Shown piece after piece: positions 8,626 through 17,054 of a stretch of 64,000 nt of DNA. Below the pieces are notes generated by a model, which saw only the letters and a program-made list of their open reading frames with translations, was not told the origin of the DNA and ran no database searches. Location: positions 16,273 through 80,272 of the forward strand of contig DATALQ010000041.1 of assembly GCA_036260935.1 (NCBI GenBank). The letters run 5' to 3'. This stretch comes from JAEYOM01 sp036260935. Its GTDB lineage: Bacteria > Bacillota > Clostridia > Acetivibrionales > DTU013. The stretch's first letter is position 1. Each line of letters begins with the position of its first letter. The translations under genes and the position numbers were made by a program.

Positions 8626-8673
8626 CAAGTAAGTGCTCTACTCAAATTTATAATATATCAAGGAGGATTTACT

Positions 8674-10092
8674 ATGCCGAAATCTCAAAGCGTGATCGGG
8701 TATCTGCCCGACGAAAGGCCCCCAATCTGGAAACTGCTTTTGTACGCGCTGCAGCAGGTCATCGTAATGTTCCCCGCAACCGTAGCGGTAGCTATCATCA
8801 CAGGTTTCCACATCTCAACCACCATCTTTGCAAGCGGTCTGGCAACTCTCGGTTTCATCCTTGTCACAAGGGGAAAGATCCCGCTCTACTACGGCTCCAG
8901 TTTTTCGTACGTAGCTGCGATAGGCAGTCTGATGGCATCGGATGCCCTTTCAGGTTACACGCTGAATGAAAAGATCGCGGTCGCACAGTTCGGCATAGTA
9001 ATGTCCGGTCTCGTTTCAATAGCAGCAGGACTTATAGTAATGCGTTTCGGAAGAGAAGCCATCGAGAAGGTCCTTCCCGCATCAGTCACGGGTCCTATCG
9101 CAATGGTCATAGGCCTGACTCTGGCTGCAAATGCTATAAATGACGCAGCCTCGATTGCAATAGACACGGCAGGCAAGATATCCGTCTCTGAAGCTCAGGT
9201 CGCAATGGCAACGAATATGGCATGGACAATATCTCTTATAACGCTTATTGCAACCATACTTTTCTCGATATACCTGAAGGGCATGGCCGGCCAGATTCCG
9301 CTGCTCCTCGGCCCGATTGTCGGCGTTATCACTACATTCATAATACAGCTTACCACCGGCATCAACCTCTTCAAGGTTCTGCCCGCTGAGGCCAATACCG
9401 GAATCTTCGCGCTTCCGATATTCACGCTTCCGAAGCCGACTCTTATGGCAGTAGCTGCGATCATGCCGATAGCAATTGCAACCATACCGGAATCGACAGC
9501 TCACGTGTTCCAGCTCGATATTTACGTAAACGACCTCGCAAAGAAGAAAAATTCCGGCAAAAAGTACAATATCGCAGACAAGCTTGGCCTCAACCTTATC
9601 GGTGACGGTCTCGGCGACATGATCTCCGGTTTGATAGGCGGACCTGCCGGCACGAATTACGGCGAAAACATCAGTGCAATGGCTATAACCAAGGTATTCG
9701 CGATCCCGGTACTTATCGGAGCTTCGATCATAGCAATGGTAATCGCCTGCTTTACGCCCCTTGTCAACGCCATCTACTCCCTGCCGACCGCAGTCATCGG
9801 CGGCCTTGAGATATACCTCTTCGGCGCCATAGCTGCACAGGGTATTGCGATAATGATAGACAGAAAAGTTGATATGTTCAGTGCAAAGAATATCGCAGTC
9901 ATCGCAACCATAATGGTCATCGGTATCGGCGGTAAATACGGTTTCGGAGGCACGGGAAACATTCCATTCTTCGGTATCCAGGTACCCTGCGTCGCAGGCG
10001 CCGCGATATTCGGCATTCTCCTGAACCTGGTCCTCAGCATTGGCGGAAAGAAGGTCAATGCCACATCGGAAGATGTCGAAATAGGAGGATGA
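8674..10092 (+). CDS. uraA: Uracil permease (NCS2 family)
   Basis: This 472-residue NCS2 nucleobase:cation symporter has about 14 membrane segments. Family features are YALQQVIVMFPATVAV in the first helix, YYGSSFSYVAAIGSL, the substrate-site Glu in TIPESTAHVFQLD, and GGPAGTNYGENI. The NCS2 family also takes up xanthine and uric acid. Uracil is preferred here because the leader carries a PyrR-type attenuator. The ATG follows AAGGAGG. The gene stands alone between its promoter and a terminator at 10127. Confidence 0.88.
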   Translation: MPKSQSVIGYLPDERPPIWKLLLYALQQVIVMFPATVAVAIITGFHISTTIFASGLATLGFILVTRGKIPLYYGSSFSYVAAIGSLMASDALSGYTLNEKIAVAQFGIVMSGLVSIAAGLIVMRFGREAIEKVLPASVTGPIAMVIGLTLAANAINDAASIAIDTAGKISVSEAQVAMATNMAWTISLITLIATILFSIYLKGMAGQIPLLLGPIVGVITTFIIQLTTGINLFKVLPAEANTGIFALPIFTLPKPTLMAVAAIMPIAIATIPESTAHVFQLDIYVNDLAKKKNSGKKYNIADKLGLNLIGDGLGDMISGLIGGPAGTNYGENISAMAITKVFAIPVLIGASIIAMVIACFTPLVNAIYSLPTAVIGGLEIYLFGAIAAQGIAIMIDRKVDMFSAKNIAVIATIMVIGIGGKYGFGGTGNIPFFGIQVPCVAGAAIFGILLNLVLSIGGKKVNATSEDVEIGG

Positions 10093-10126
10093 CCTGACCG
10101 TTCAAACCAAACTTGGATTAAAACTC

Positions 10127-10163
10127 ACGGGAGCTGATAATATCGGCTCCCGTTTTTATTTTT
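10127..10163 (+). terminator. Rho-independent terminator of the uracil permease gene
   Basis: An 8-bp stem (ACGGGAGC/GCTCCCGT) with a 11-nt loop is followed by TTTTTATTTTT. Confidence 0.9.
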
Positions 10164-10286
10164 GGGTCACATTGGACTGTCGGAGCTTTACGCCTTTAGG
10201 TGGTTGTCTTTTCGGTTATGTGTGGTAAAATTGAAGGCAAACGCTTGTTTATAGTACATTCACCAATATCCCGGGGGGTTGTATCG

Positions 10287-11183
10287 TTGAAACGGAAAGA
10301 GGAAGCATTCAAAGCGTTTACGGCTGCATTCCCGTTAACCATACCGGTTTTGACCGGATTTTCGTTTTTGGGGATCGCATATGGAATATTGATGGAAAAG
10401 AAGGGCTACGGACCGCTTTGGTCCCTGCTGATGAGCAGTATCGCCTTCTGCGGCAGCATGCAGTACGTGGCTATTACGTTGCTCACTGCCGTATTCGACC
10501 CGATCCAGGCATTTCTATTAAGCCTCATGGTAAATGCACGCCACTTGTTCTACGGCATATGCATGCTTAAGAAATACAAAAAAATCGGCCCTGTAAAGAA
10601 TTTTCTGATATATGTACTCTGTGATGAAACATTTTCCATAGTAAGCAGTGCAAAGGTGCCCGAAAATGTTGACCGCAAATGGTTTTACTTCTGGGTATCC
10701 TTCCTCGATTACAGTTATTGGGTAATAGCCTCCGTCATCGGCGGCTTTCTGGGAAGTGTCATCCGAATGAATACGAAAAGCCTTGATTTCGTGCTTACCG
10801 CGCTATTCGCAGTCATATTCACCGAGCAGCTCAGAGGGCACGGCAGCCGAAAATCAGCCCTCATTGGCGCGGCTTGTACGGTTTTATGCCTGCTGGTCTT
10901 CGGTCCTCAGAATTTCATCATACCTTCGATGATTCTGATCCTTTCTGTGCTTACTTTCATGAAGGGCAGATTCGAGGGCTTGTTTCATGACGGTGCTGCA
11001 AATGATACCGCCATATCGTCGGAGGTGGACACAGGAGCAAATGAAATAGCCCCTGCTCTGGACAGTTCCGGATACCCATTCGACCGGGCTGCAGGGCATA
11101 CCGATACGAAGGCGGTACGTGAAAGCGGAATTGCGGAAATCACTGCAAGCACGGCGGTACGCGAAAGCGGGGCGGTAAAATGA
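10287..11183 (+). CDS. azlC: AzlC-type branched-chain amino acid exporter, large subunit
   Basis: AzlC forms a two-subunit exporter with AzlD. Family signatures are AFPLTIPVLTGFSFLGIAYG near the N-terminus, MSSIAFCGSMQYVAI, and NARHLFYGICML. TTG 10287 is taken as the start because it lies 8 bp after GGGGGG; longer in-frame starts lack a ribosome site. The protein has 298 residues against about 235 usual. The extra 60 or so C-terminal residues are hydrophilic, with a near-repeat (KAVRESGIAEI...TAVRESGAV), and lie beyond the last membrane helix. It overlaps azlD by 4 bp (ATGA). Confidence 0.85.
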   Translation: MKRKEEAFKAFTAAFPLTIPVLTGFSFLGIAYGILMEKKGYGPLWSLLMSSIAFCGSMQYVAITLLTAVFDPIQAFLLSLMVNARHLFYGICMLKKYKKIGPVKNFLIYVLCDETFSIVSSAKVPENVDRKWFYFWVSFLDYSYWVIASVIGGFLGSVIRMNTKSLDFVLTALFAVIFTEQLRGHGSRKSALIGAACTVLCLLVFGPQNFIIPSMILILSVLTFMKGRFEGLFHDGAANDTAISSEVDTGANEIAPALDSSGYPFDRAAGHTDTKAVRESGIAEITASTAVRESGAVK

Positions 11184-11515
11184 CTTTTACACCTTTACAG
11201 ACCATCATAATGATAGGTGCAGTTGCATTGGGAACGATGATAACACGCTTCACTCCGTTTCTGATTTTCCCCGATCAAAAGGAAACGCCGCGCTTCATAA
11301 CATACCTTGGAAAAGTACTGCCTGCAGCTGTAATTGGACTGCTGCTAATATTCTGTCTCAAGGGTATAAACCTGCTGCAGGCGCCCTATGGCATTCCCGA
11401 GCTCATATCGGTGGCCTGCGTCATTTTGCTCCAGCTGTGGAAGCGCAGTTCCCTGCTCAGCATAGGAGCGGGAACTGTACTGTATATGGTTTTGATACAG
11501 TTTGTATTTTATTAA
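11180..11515 (+). CDS. azlD: AzlD-type branched-chain amino acid exporter, small subunit
   Basis: This 111-residue protein with four membrane segments has the AzlD hallmarks MITRFTPFLIF, FITYLGKVLPAAVIGLL and LLSIGAGTVLYM. It is translationally coupled to azlC. AzlCD exports valine, leucine or analogues. Together with the liv importer about 3 kb further on, the region holds both export and import of branched-chain amino acids. Confidence 0.88.
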   Translation: MTFTPLQTIIMIGAVALGTMITRFTPFLIFPDQKETPRFITYLGKVLPAAVIGLLLIFCLKGINLLQAPYGIPELISVACVILLQLWKRSSLLSIGAGTVLYMVLIQFVFY

Positions 11516-11609
11516 ACCTGATTCATTTCGGCTGGGCTTAATCTGTTTTGACTGACCTGGAAGTCTTTATCTGTGAAGGAGCGGTGCCAGGACGTTATCA
11601 TATGTAGTA

Positions 11610-11708
11610 AAGCACCTACCGCATTTGTGATATGCTACCTTTGAATAGGACTTGTTATATTTCAATGTCCTATACAGGGGTAGCACACCATTGGGCAGGT
11701 GCTTTTTA
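11610..11708 (+). terminator. Triple nested hairpin ending in a T-run, after azlD
   Basis: Three nested perfect stems are visible: AAGCACCT (11610-11617) with AGGTGCTT (11697-11704), TGCTACC (11633-11639) with GGTAGCA (11679-11685), and ATAGGAC (11645-11651) with GTCCTAT (11667-11673). The outer arm runs into CTTTTTATT. It probably terminates azlCD, but the structure is far more elaborate than a normal terminator. Confidence 0.6.
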
Positions 11709-11712
11709 TTGA

Positions 11713-12681
11713 TTATGACTTCCGCACTGGCCTGATATACTTAAAATACCGCTCCGGATCATGATAAAGGTAAATTATTCTACCGGGGGAAGTATCAAAG
11801 CAGTATCCAGCGCCTGCAAAATCAAAAGTTGCCATTGCCTTTTCGATCTTTTCCTCCACACTGCAATTTTCCTGCTCATAATCGAATGGCCCATGTTCAA
11901 AAACAATATACTCGTCTTCTGGAACGTTTATCATAAGCATTTGTGGTGGTACTTCGCCTTTATAATCATAAGGAAGACGTACACCATAACATTCTGTACG
12001 TGGAATACCCCAATCGCAGAGTCTGCCGTCCGGGTCATTAATGTATGCCATAATCTGACCGCTGCCGCTGTTAGATTCGCTCCCACCATCGTCATCCAAT
12101 TTGCCCTTGATACTATCGAGTAAGCCGCAAATTGTTTCGCAGTCCTGCCCCGGAATAAGGCTTTGCTTTTGCCAAAAATCCCAATACCCATTACTCTCAT
12201 AGTTTTTAATGTGCAAAAATTTGTGTGCGGGAATGGTTACGAAATAGATTTTAACATCATCTGTAGATTTGATCATACCAATCTCTCCAAATCCAAAAAA
12301 GTAGCGGTCGAAAGGGTTAATTTTTGTACGAAGGGCGACAGGCACAGGCTTTTTTCGGTATTCACTTGGAGTTAAACCATATGATGCCTTGAAAGCTCTG
12401 GTAAAAGCTTCGTGTGATGAAAAACCATAATCAAAAGCAATATCCAAAATGCTTTTTTCACTATCCCGAACCTCTTTTAGTGCAAAGGCTAATCTTCTAT
12501 GCCGCAGATAATCCCTGAATTGCATACCCGATATTTCCTTAAATTTTCTCGTAGTATGAAATTCGGAATAACCTAACCTGCGAGAAAGAAATCGTAGCGT
12601 TATTGCTTCACCGTTGCGATTTTTAATACACTCGTCAATTTCATCAACGATTATTTGGATTTGCTTGTGCCACTCGTACAT
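11713..12681 (-). CDS. AraC-family regulator with GyrI-like effector-binding domain
   Basis: This 322-residue protein has an N-terminal double helix-turn-helix (about 1-105) with the AraC signature IAFDYGFSSHEAFTRAFKASYGLTPSEYRK. A C-terminal GyrI-like/SRPBCC-type ligand domain follows (about 145-320: VKIYFVTIPAHKFLHI, YGVRLPYDY, IVFEHGPFDYEQEN). This architecture is typical of regulators sensing small hydrophobic compounds. The ATG at 12681 follows GAGGTG at good spacing; the GTG at 12693 is the alternative. It lies just downstream of the S66 peptidase gene on the same strand. Confidence 0.85.
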   Translation of the reverse strand: MYEWHKQIQIIVDEIDECIKNRNGEAITLRFLSRRLGYSEFHTTRKFKEISGMQFRDYLRHRRLAFALKEVRDSEKSILDIAFDYGFSSHEAFTRAFKASYGLTPSEYRKKPVPVALRTKINPFDRYFFGFGEIGMIKSTDDVKIYFVTIPAHKFLHIKNYESNGYWDFWQKQSLIPGQDCETICGLLDSIKGKLDDDGGSESNSGSGQIMAYINDPDGRLCDWGIPRTECYGVRLPYDYKGEVPPQMLMINVPEDEYIVFEHGPFDYEQENCSVEEKIEKAMATFDFAGAGYCFDTSPGRIIYLYHDPERYFKYIRPVRKS

Positions 12682-12705
12682 CCGTCTGTTCACCTCGTTT
12701 CAACC

Positions 12706-12726
12706 ACTCTATAGTCATTATAGAGT
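12706..12726. promoter_or_regulatory. Perfect 8-bp dyad just upstream of the AraC/GyrI gene
   Basis: ACTCTATA and TATAGAGT flank a 5-bp centre, ending 25 bp before the chosen start codon. It could be an operator for autoregulation or an RNA hairpin near the ribosome site. Nothing else was recognised in the 190-bp gap to the S66 gene. Confidence 0.45.
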
Positions 12727-12872
12727 AATGGAAATTGCATTGCTTGATTTTACTTGCGGAAAAGAGAGGATATATTTTATTCCTTAACTCGCCCTCTGAA
12801 ATCATTCTGCAGGGCGACACGACGTCAAAGTCAACTGATTTTTTGATCATATGAGAAAGCATTTTATTTTTA

Positions 12873-13889
12873 TTACAAACGAAATTCCTGAAAAACAGAT
12901 GCTTTTCCGTTATTGTATTCAACTTTCCCGAGAGCACCGTTAACCAATTGCAGCTGCGGCGGAATATGGCCAATATCGGCATTATACAGAACAGGAACGT
13001 TAATTTCGCAAAAGGTTTGTCTGAGAGCGTCGACCAAGGTGAAATCCCGTGTATCGGCATATCCATCCGGCCGCCCGTATAAAACGCCGCTGCAATGCCT
13101 GAACCAGCCGCATTCACGCATCTGCCACAACGTACGGAATATATCGGCGGCGTTCATCTCGCAGCTTTCCAGAGTCCAAATAAAACCATCCTCTTTATAT
13201 TTTTCAATAAACTCATCAACCGGTGCAAATTTTGTGCCGATCAATTTGCATATAACATCCATGCAACCGCCGATAATACGGCCTTTAAAGGAAGCTTCCC
13301 TATCGCCCTGAAGTGAAACCCATGTACTGGGCTTATCCAATACATAGGTATCTCTTTCAATATCGCCCCAGCTCGAGAAAGTGCCATAATTGGCCGCGCT
13401 ATGCTGGAGGGTGCTTTGTTGATTCATAATGGTAAAAGCAAACAAGTCATTGGGATGAATACTCTTATAACCCATATTCATCAAATTTGAACCGTGTACA
13501 GTAGCTATATCACAGCACAAAGTTATTGCAAAGCAAAGCGTTGTCATGTCGGAATACCCGCAAATCCATTTGGGAGGCAATTGAGATATATGTTCAAAGT
13601 CTATCAGCGGCAGCATATCCATAAGAAATTCTCCGCCCCAGGGAGGAAGAATTACAGCTACATCAGGATTCTCATACAAACTCATAAATTCCTCAAAGCG
13701 GATTGTGTTTGAGGCGCTTACGCACCTGATGTTTTTTCTTACCGACGCAGTTTCCAGGCATTTGTAGCCTAACGCTTCAATGTTCTGTATTGCCTTATCC
13801 AGCCTGTTATGGAATTTCCCGGTTACTCCGCTGGACGGAGCACATATTCCTATTGTTTTCCCTTTTTCAGGTTGTCTTGGATATCTCAT
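12873..13889 (-). CDS. S66-family LD-carboxypeptidase, MccF-like
   Basis: This 338-residue serine peptidase belongs to family S66, whose members trim murein tetrapeptides or cleave peptide-nucleotide antibiotics (MccF, microcin C immunity). The nucleophile Ser lies in ICGYSDMTTLCFA; catalytic Glu and His are in LESCEMN and ADIGHIPPQ. The PPWGGEFLMDMLP stretch is nearer to MccF-like members than to LdcA. The start region is unusual: the ribosome site, ATG and first codons are repeated twice more upstream. The context does not settle whether the role is cell-wall recycling or toxin immunity. Confidence 0.85.
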   Translation of the reverse strand: MRYPRQPEKGKTIGICAPSSGVTGKFHNRLDKAIQNIEALGYKCLETASVRKNIRCVSASNTIRFEEFMSLYENPDVAVILPPWGGEFLMDMLPLIDFEHISQLPPKWICGYSDMTTLCFAITLCCDIATVHGSNLMNMGYKSIHPNDLFAFTIMNQQSTLQHSAANYGTFSSWGDIERDTYVLDKPSTWVSLQGDREASFKGRIIGGCMDVICKLIGTKFAPVDEFIEKYKEDGFIWTLESCEMNAADIFRTLWQMRECGWFRHCSGVLYGRPDGYADTRDFTLVDALRQTFCEINVPVLYNADIGHIPPQLQLVNGALGKVEYNNGKASVFQEFRL

Positions 13890-13982
13890 TTCCGACTCCC
13901 CTCCCTTTTTCAGGTTGTCCCGGATATTTCATTCCGACTCCCAGCCCTTTTTCAAGTTTTCTGTATATTTCATTCCGACTCA
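13861..13982 (-). repeat. Three tandem copies of the S66 ribosome site and start codon
   Basis: Imperfect tandem copies with periods of 43 and 41 bp each contain GGGAGTCGGA, an ATG (13889, 13932, 13973) and codons resembling KYPxQPEKG. The two upstream ATGs open short frames of about 21 and 14 codons. The outermost ends in a TGA overlapping the next ATG (ATGA). Copies were aligned by eye. Confidence 0.8.
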
Positions 13983-14091
13983 CCGCCTAACAACGGCCTG
14001 CCCCCCATGTCTAAACTATATTTTCATAATATTTTACTATTTCTCACGATCCATATCAATAATTTTCCATATTAACAGGCAGACCTTTATT

Positions 14092-14143
14092 ACCGACCTT
14101 TATTGCAGACCTCTATTGCAGACCTTTATTACTACCGATAACC
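14092..14143. repeat. 13-bp tandem repeat, four copies
   Basis: Units of GACCTTTATTGCA are repeated four times head to tail with one to three mismatches. They lie in the repeat-rich gap between the S66 gene and the liv operon; no coding potential was seen. Confidence 0.85.
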
Positions 14144-14171
14144 AAATTTGGGATGGAATTACTCGTCGTGC

Positions 14172-14640
14172 TGTTAGGTTTTTCAAGTAAGGGCCGCATA
14201 AGTAAACATAATTCTGACTTTAAGTCCGTTATAACGTGAGAAACTCATTAAATTGGGTGATTTTTTGCCCCTTAAACGTGAGAAATTCAACAAATCGGTA
14301 TATTTTTTGCCCCTTAATTGAAAAACCAAACACTCCTATACCCATCTGTTAGGTTTTTCAAGTAAGAGCAGTATAAGTAAACATAATTCTGACTTTAAGC
14401 TCGTTATACCATGAGAAACTCAATAAATCGGGTGTTTTTTGCTCCTTAAACGTGAGAAACTCATTAAAATAGTTGATCTTTTGCCCCTTAATTGAAAAAT
14501 CAAACACTACCTATACACCTCTGCTAGGTTTTTCAAGTAAGGGCCGCATAAGTAAACATAATTCTGATTTTAAGCTCGTTATACCATGAGAAACTAACTA
14601 AATTGGTTGATTTTTTGCCCCTTAATTGAAAAACCAAACA
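14172..14640. repeat. Three tandem MITE-like units with terminal inverted repeats
   Basis: Units at 14172-14332, 14347-14506 and 14522-14640 recur with a 175-bp period. Each begins with GGTTTTTCAAGTAAGGG-like sequence and ends with its near inverted copy CCCCTTAATTGAAAAACC. Inside each is a subrepeat of about 42 bp starting CGTGAGAAACTC and ending TTTTTTGCCCCTTA, present twice, twice and once. Spacers of 14-15 bp (CTATAC-containing) are also repeated. There is no open reading frame. A non-autonomous mobile element or an amplified palindromic repeat would fit. Confidence 0.8.
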
Positions 14641-14680
14641 TAACCTGTAACCCCTCTACTATCCCGGGGTTGCTGCATAT

Positions 14681-14731
14681 AAAAAACCCCTGGTATACAG
14701 TTTTGCTATTTGAACTGTATACTCAAGGGGT
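14681..14731 (-). terminator. Terminator of the liv/CBS-ACT operon
   Basis: A long stem pairs ACCCC plus GTATACAGTT with AACTGTATAC plus GGGGT. On the minus strand it is followed by TTTTTT. It lies 190 bp past the last stop codon, beyond the 30-bp repeats. Confidence 0.85.
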
Positions 14732-14750
14732 CGCATATCACTTGATCACC

Positions 14751-14920
14751 GGCCTGCCTTTCAGTAACCGAACCTTCACCCGCCTGCCTTTCAGTAACCG
14801 AACCTTCACCGGCCTGTCTTTCAGTAACTGAGCCTTCACGGCCTGCTTTTTAGTAACCAAACCTTCACGCCTGCCTTTCAGTAACCGAACCTTCACCCGC
14901 CTGCCTTTCAGTTATTGAAA
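14751..14920. repeat. 30-bp tandem repeat, five full copies and one partial
   Basis: Contiguous units of GCCTGCCTTTCAGTAACCGA followed by ACCTTCACC have periods of 29-30 bp, with two divergent middle copies. They fill the 3' untranslated part of the liv operon between the last gene and its terminator. There are no spacers, so this is not a CRISPR array. Confidence 0.9.
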
Positions 14921-14922
14921 CT

Positions 14923-15564
14923 CTATTTGTTCTGCAGCTTGTAAATTATCTTGAAGCCCTGCGATTCTATCGATTTTTCGATTTCAGCGGTATTGAGGGA
15001 ATTGATGCCGATAACAACGTCACTCTTGCCGCCTGCGCCGCGGTAAACAGCCACATGCGTAATGTTTGCGCCGAACTTTCCGATAATGCTGGTGAGGTTC
15101 GACATGACACCCGGTTCATCTATAGCCTCGATGGTCAGCCGGGTGCCGGGTTCGCGGAAGCCGAGCAGTTCTATGAAGGAATCGAATATATCGCTTTCGG
15201 TGATGATGCCCGCAAGTTTTCCCTCGTCCACTACCGGAAGGAAACTGACATTATTGTCCCGCATAAGTGTGGCGGCCTCCTCGAGCAGCGCATTCGACGA
15301 GATAGTGACAGGGTCCTTTGTCATTATTGCACTTATCTTCGTTTTATAAAGCAGGTAAGTGATCTCGCCCATGCTGAAGGTGGTCGCTTTTGACGGCGAA
15401 GCGCGCAGAATATCGTCCTTTGACACTATTCCTACAAGCTTGCCGTTCTTCATGACCGGCAGACGCTTGACACCGTTCTGCATCATGATTTCCTGCGCGT
15501 CCGGAATCGTTTGATCTGGAGAGATGGTAAACGGATTTGTAGTCATTTTGTTTTTTACAAACAT
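14923..15564 (-). CDS. Tandem CBS-domain protein with C-terminal ACT domain (AcuB-like)
   Basis: This 213-residue soluble protein has two CBS domains (about 1-58 and 75-130; motifs GVKRLPVMKNGKLVGIVSKDDI and VSFLPVVDEGKLAGIITESDI). An ACT domain follows (about 141-213; LTIEAIDEPGVMSNLTSIIGKFGANI). CBS pairs bind adenine nucleotides and ACT domains bind amino acids. Coming last in a branched-chain amino acid importer operon, 4 bp after livF, it may couple amino acid supply to energy state. This role is inferred. Start ATG follows GGGAGG. Confidence 0.85.
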   Translation of the reverse strand: MFVKNKMTTNPFTISPDQTIPDAQEIMMQNGVKRLPVMKNGKLVGIVSKDDILRASPSKATTFSMGEITYLLYKTKISAIMTKDPVTISSNALLEEAATLMRDNNVSFLPVVDEGKLAGIITESDIFDSFIELLGFREPGTRLTIEAIDEPGVMSNLTSIIGKFGANITHVAVYRGAGGKSDVVIGINSLNTAEIEKSIESQGFKIIYKLQNK

Positions 15565-15568
15565 TGTC

Positions 15569-16273
15569 TCAACCTCCCAAGTATGCTTTTTTGATATCAC
15601 TGCTCTGCATCAGTTCAGCTCCGGTCCCGGAGAGAACTATGGATCCGGTTTCAAGTACATAGGCGCGGTTTGCGATCTGGAGAGCCATGCTGGCATTCTG
15701 TTCCACCAGCAGAATCGTCGTCCCTGCCTCGTTGATATCCTTTATAATGTTGAAAATCTCCTGTACCAGTATAGGCGCCAGCCCCATCGAAGGCTCATCC
15801 AGAAAAAGCACCTTCGGCCTGCTCATCAAAGCCCGCCCTATGGCCAGCATCTGCTGCTCGCCGCCGGACAGAGTTCCTGCAGCCTGTTTCTTTCTGTCCT
15901 GAAGTATGGGAAAGCGTTCGTACACCATTTTCAGGTCCTGCGCAATACCGGCCTTATCCTTCCTGTGGTAGGCACCAAGCTCCAGGTTTTCAAGTACGGT
16001 CATCTCCGAGAATACACGGCGGCCTTCCGGGGATTGTGAAATACCCATTTCGACGCGCTCCTTCGGCGTAGTTCCCGTTATATCCCTGCCGTCGAGTTTA
16101 ATAGAACCCGATGTAGGTTTCTTGAGTCCCGACGCAGTACGCAGAGTCGTTGTCTTTCCCGCGCCGTTGGCGCCTATCAGCGTAACTATCTCACCGTCGT
16201 TAACAGTCAGCGAAATACCCTTGAGGGCCTGGATAACGCCAAAATGCACTACAATGTCCTTTATCTCAAGCAT
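15569..16273 (-). CDS. livF: Branched-chain amino acid ABC transporter ATPase LivF
   Basis: This 234-residue ABC ATPase has Walker A GANGAGKTT, signature LSGGEQQMLAIGRALM, Walker B VLFLDEPSMGLAP and the switch His replaced, as is common, by a LLVEQN stretch. LivF and LivG form the nucleotide-binding pair of the HAAT importer. The chosen ATG overlaps the livG stop by 8 bp; a longer in-frame start lies inside livG. Confidence 0.93.
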   Translation of the reverse strand: MLEIKDIVVHFGVIQALKGISLTVNDGEIVTLIGANGAGKTTTLRTASGLKKPTSGSIKLDGRDITGTTPKERVEMGISQSPEGRRVFSEMTVLENLELGAYHRKDKAGIAQDLKMVYERFPILQDRKKQAAGTLSGGEQQMLAIGRALMSRPKVLFLDEPSMGLAPILVQEIFNIIKDINEAGTTILLVEQNASMALQIANRAYVLETGSIVLSGTGAELMQSSDIKKAYLGG

Positions 16274-17051
16274 TGCTAACATCCTCCCCCAGGTACGCTT
16301 CAATAACACGTTTGTTGGTCCTGATCTCCTCAGGCGTTCCTTCGGCTATTACCGTGCCGTAATCAAGCACATAGATGCGCTCGCATATCTTCATTACAAG
16401 CGACATATCATGCTCTATCAGCAATATGGTCAGTTTGAACTTTTCGCGTATCCATCCGATCAATTCGGTCAACTGGGCCGTTTCAGCGGGATTCATGCCC
16501 GCCGCAGGCTCATCCAGCAGCAACAGCACCGGACTGGTGGCAAGCGCACGCGCTATTTCAAGATGTCTCTGCTCGCCATATGGCAGGTTTTTGGCAAACT
16601 CATCCTTTTTGTGATCGAGTTTTACTATTTTTAAAAGCTCCAGGCTTTCCTCCAGCAGTCTCGCCTCTTCCCTCCTGTATGAGGGCAGGTGCAGCAGGCT
16701 TGAAAGGAAGCCGTATTTCACATTTTTATGCATGGCTATCCGTACGTTGTCGAGCACAGACAGGTCCCTGAAAAGACGGATGTTCTGAAAGGTTCTTGCA
16801 ACGCCCTCACTGCATATGGTATAAGGCTTAAGGCCTTGTACTGCCTTTTCCCTGCCGTCCCTTACGAGTGATATCGTTCCTGAAGTAGGGACATATACGC
16901 CTGTAAGCAGGTTGAAAACCGTCGTTTTTCCCGCACCGTTGGGGCCTATCAATCCGACGAGTTCGCCTTGTTTCAGTTCGATATTGACATTCGAAACAGC
17001 TGTCAGGCCTCCAAAGGATTTCGTCAGCTTTTTGACGCTAAGTATAGGCAT
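16266..17051 (-). CDS. livG: Branched-chain amino acid ABC transporter ATPase LivG
   Basis: This 261-residue ATPase has Walker A GPNGAGKTT, a LivG-specific insertion (about residues 60-140, FQNIRLFRDLSVLDNV), a degenerate signature YGEQRHLEIARALA, Walker B LLLLDEPAAGMNP and the LLIEHDMSLVM switch region. It begins 3 bp after the livM stop with a GGAGGGTC ribosome site. Confidence 0.93.
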   Translation of the reverse strand: MPILSVKKLTKSFGGLTAVSNVNIELKQGELVGLIGPNGAGKTTVFNLLTGVYVPTSGTISLVRDGREKAVQGLKPYTICSEGVARTFQNIRLFRDLSVLDNVRIAMHKNVKYGFLSSLLHLPSYRREEARLLEESLELLKIVKLDHKKDEFAKNLPYGEQRHLEIARALATSPVLLLLDEPAAGMNPAETAQLTELIGWIREKFKLTILLIEHDMSLVMKICERIYVLDYGTVIAEGTPEEIRTNKRVIEAYLGEDVSNA

Positions 17052-17054
17052 GGA

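Noticed and set aside
8261..8673. Purine, preQ1 or ZTP riboswitch before the permease
   Set aside because: None of their core motifs were visible, and the hairpin fits a PyrR site much better.
14172..14640. CRISPR or group II intron fragment
   Set aside because: The 175-bp units have inverted ends and internal subrepeats but no spacer pattern, reverse transcriptase or domain V-like hairpin.
14751..14920. CRISPR array
   Set aside because: The 30-bp units are contiguous with no unique spacers, and no cas genes are nearby.
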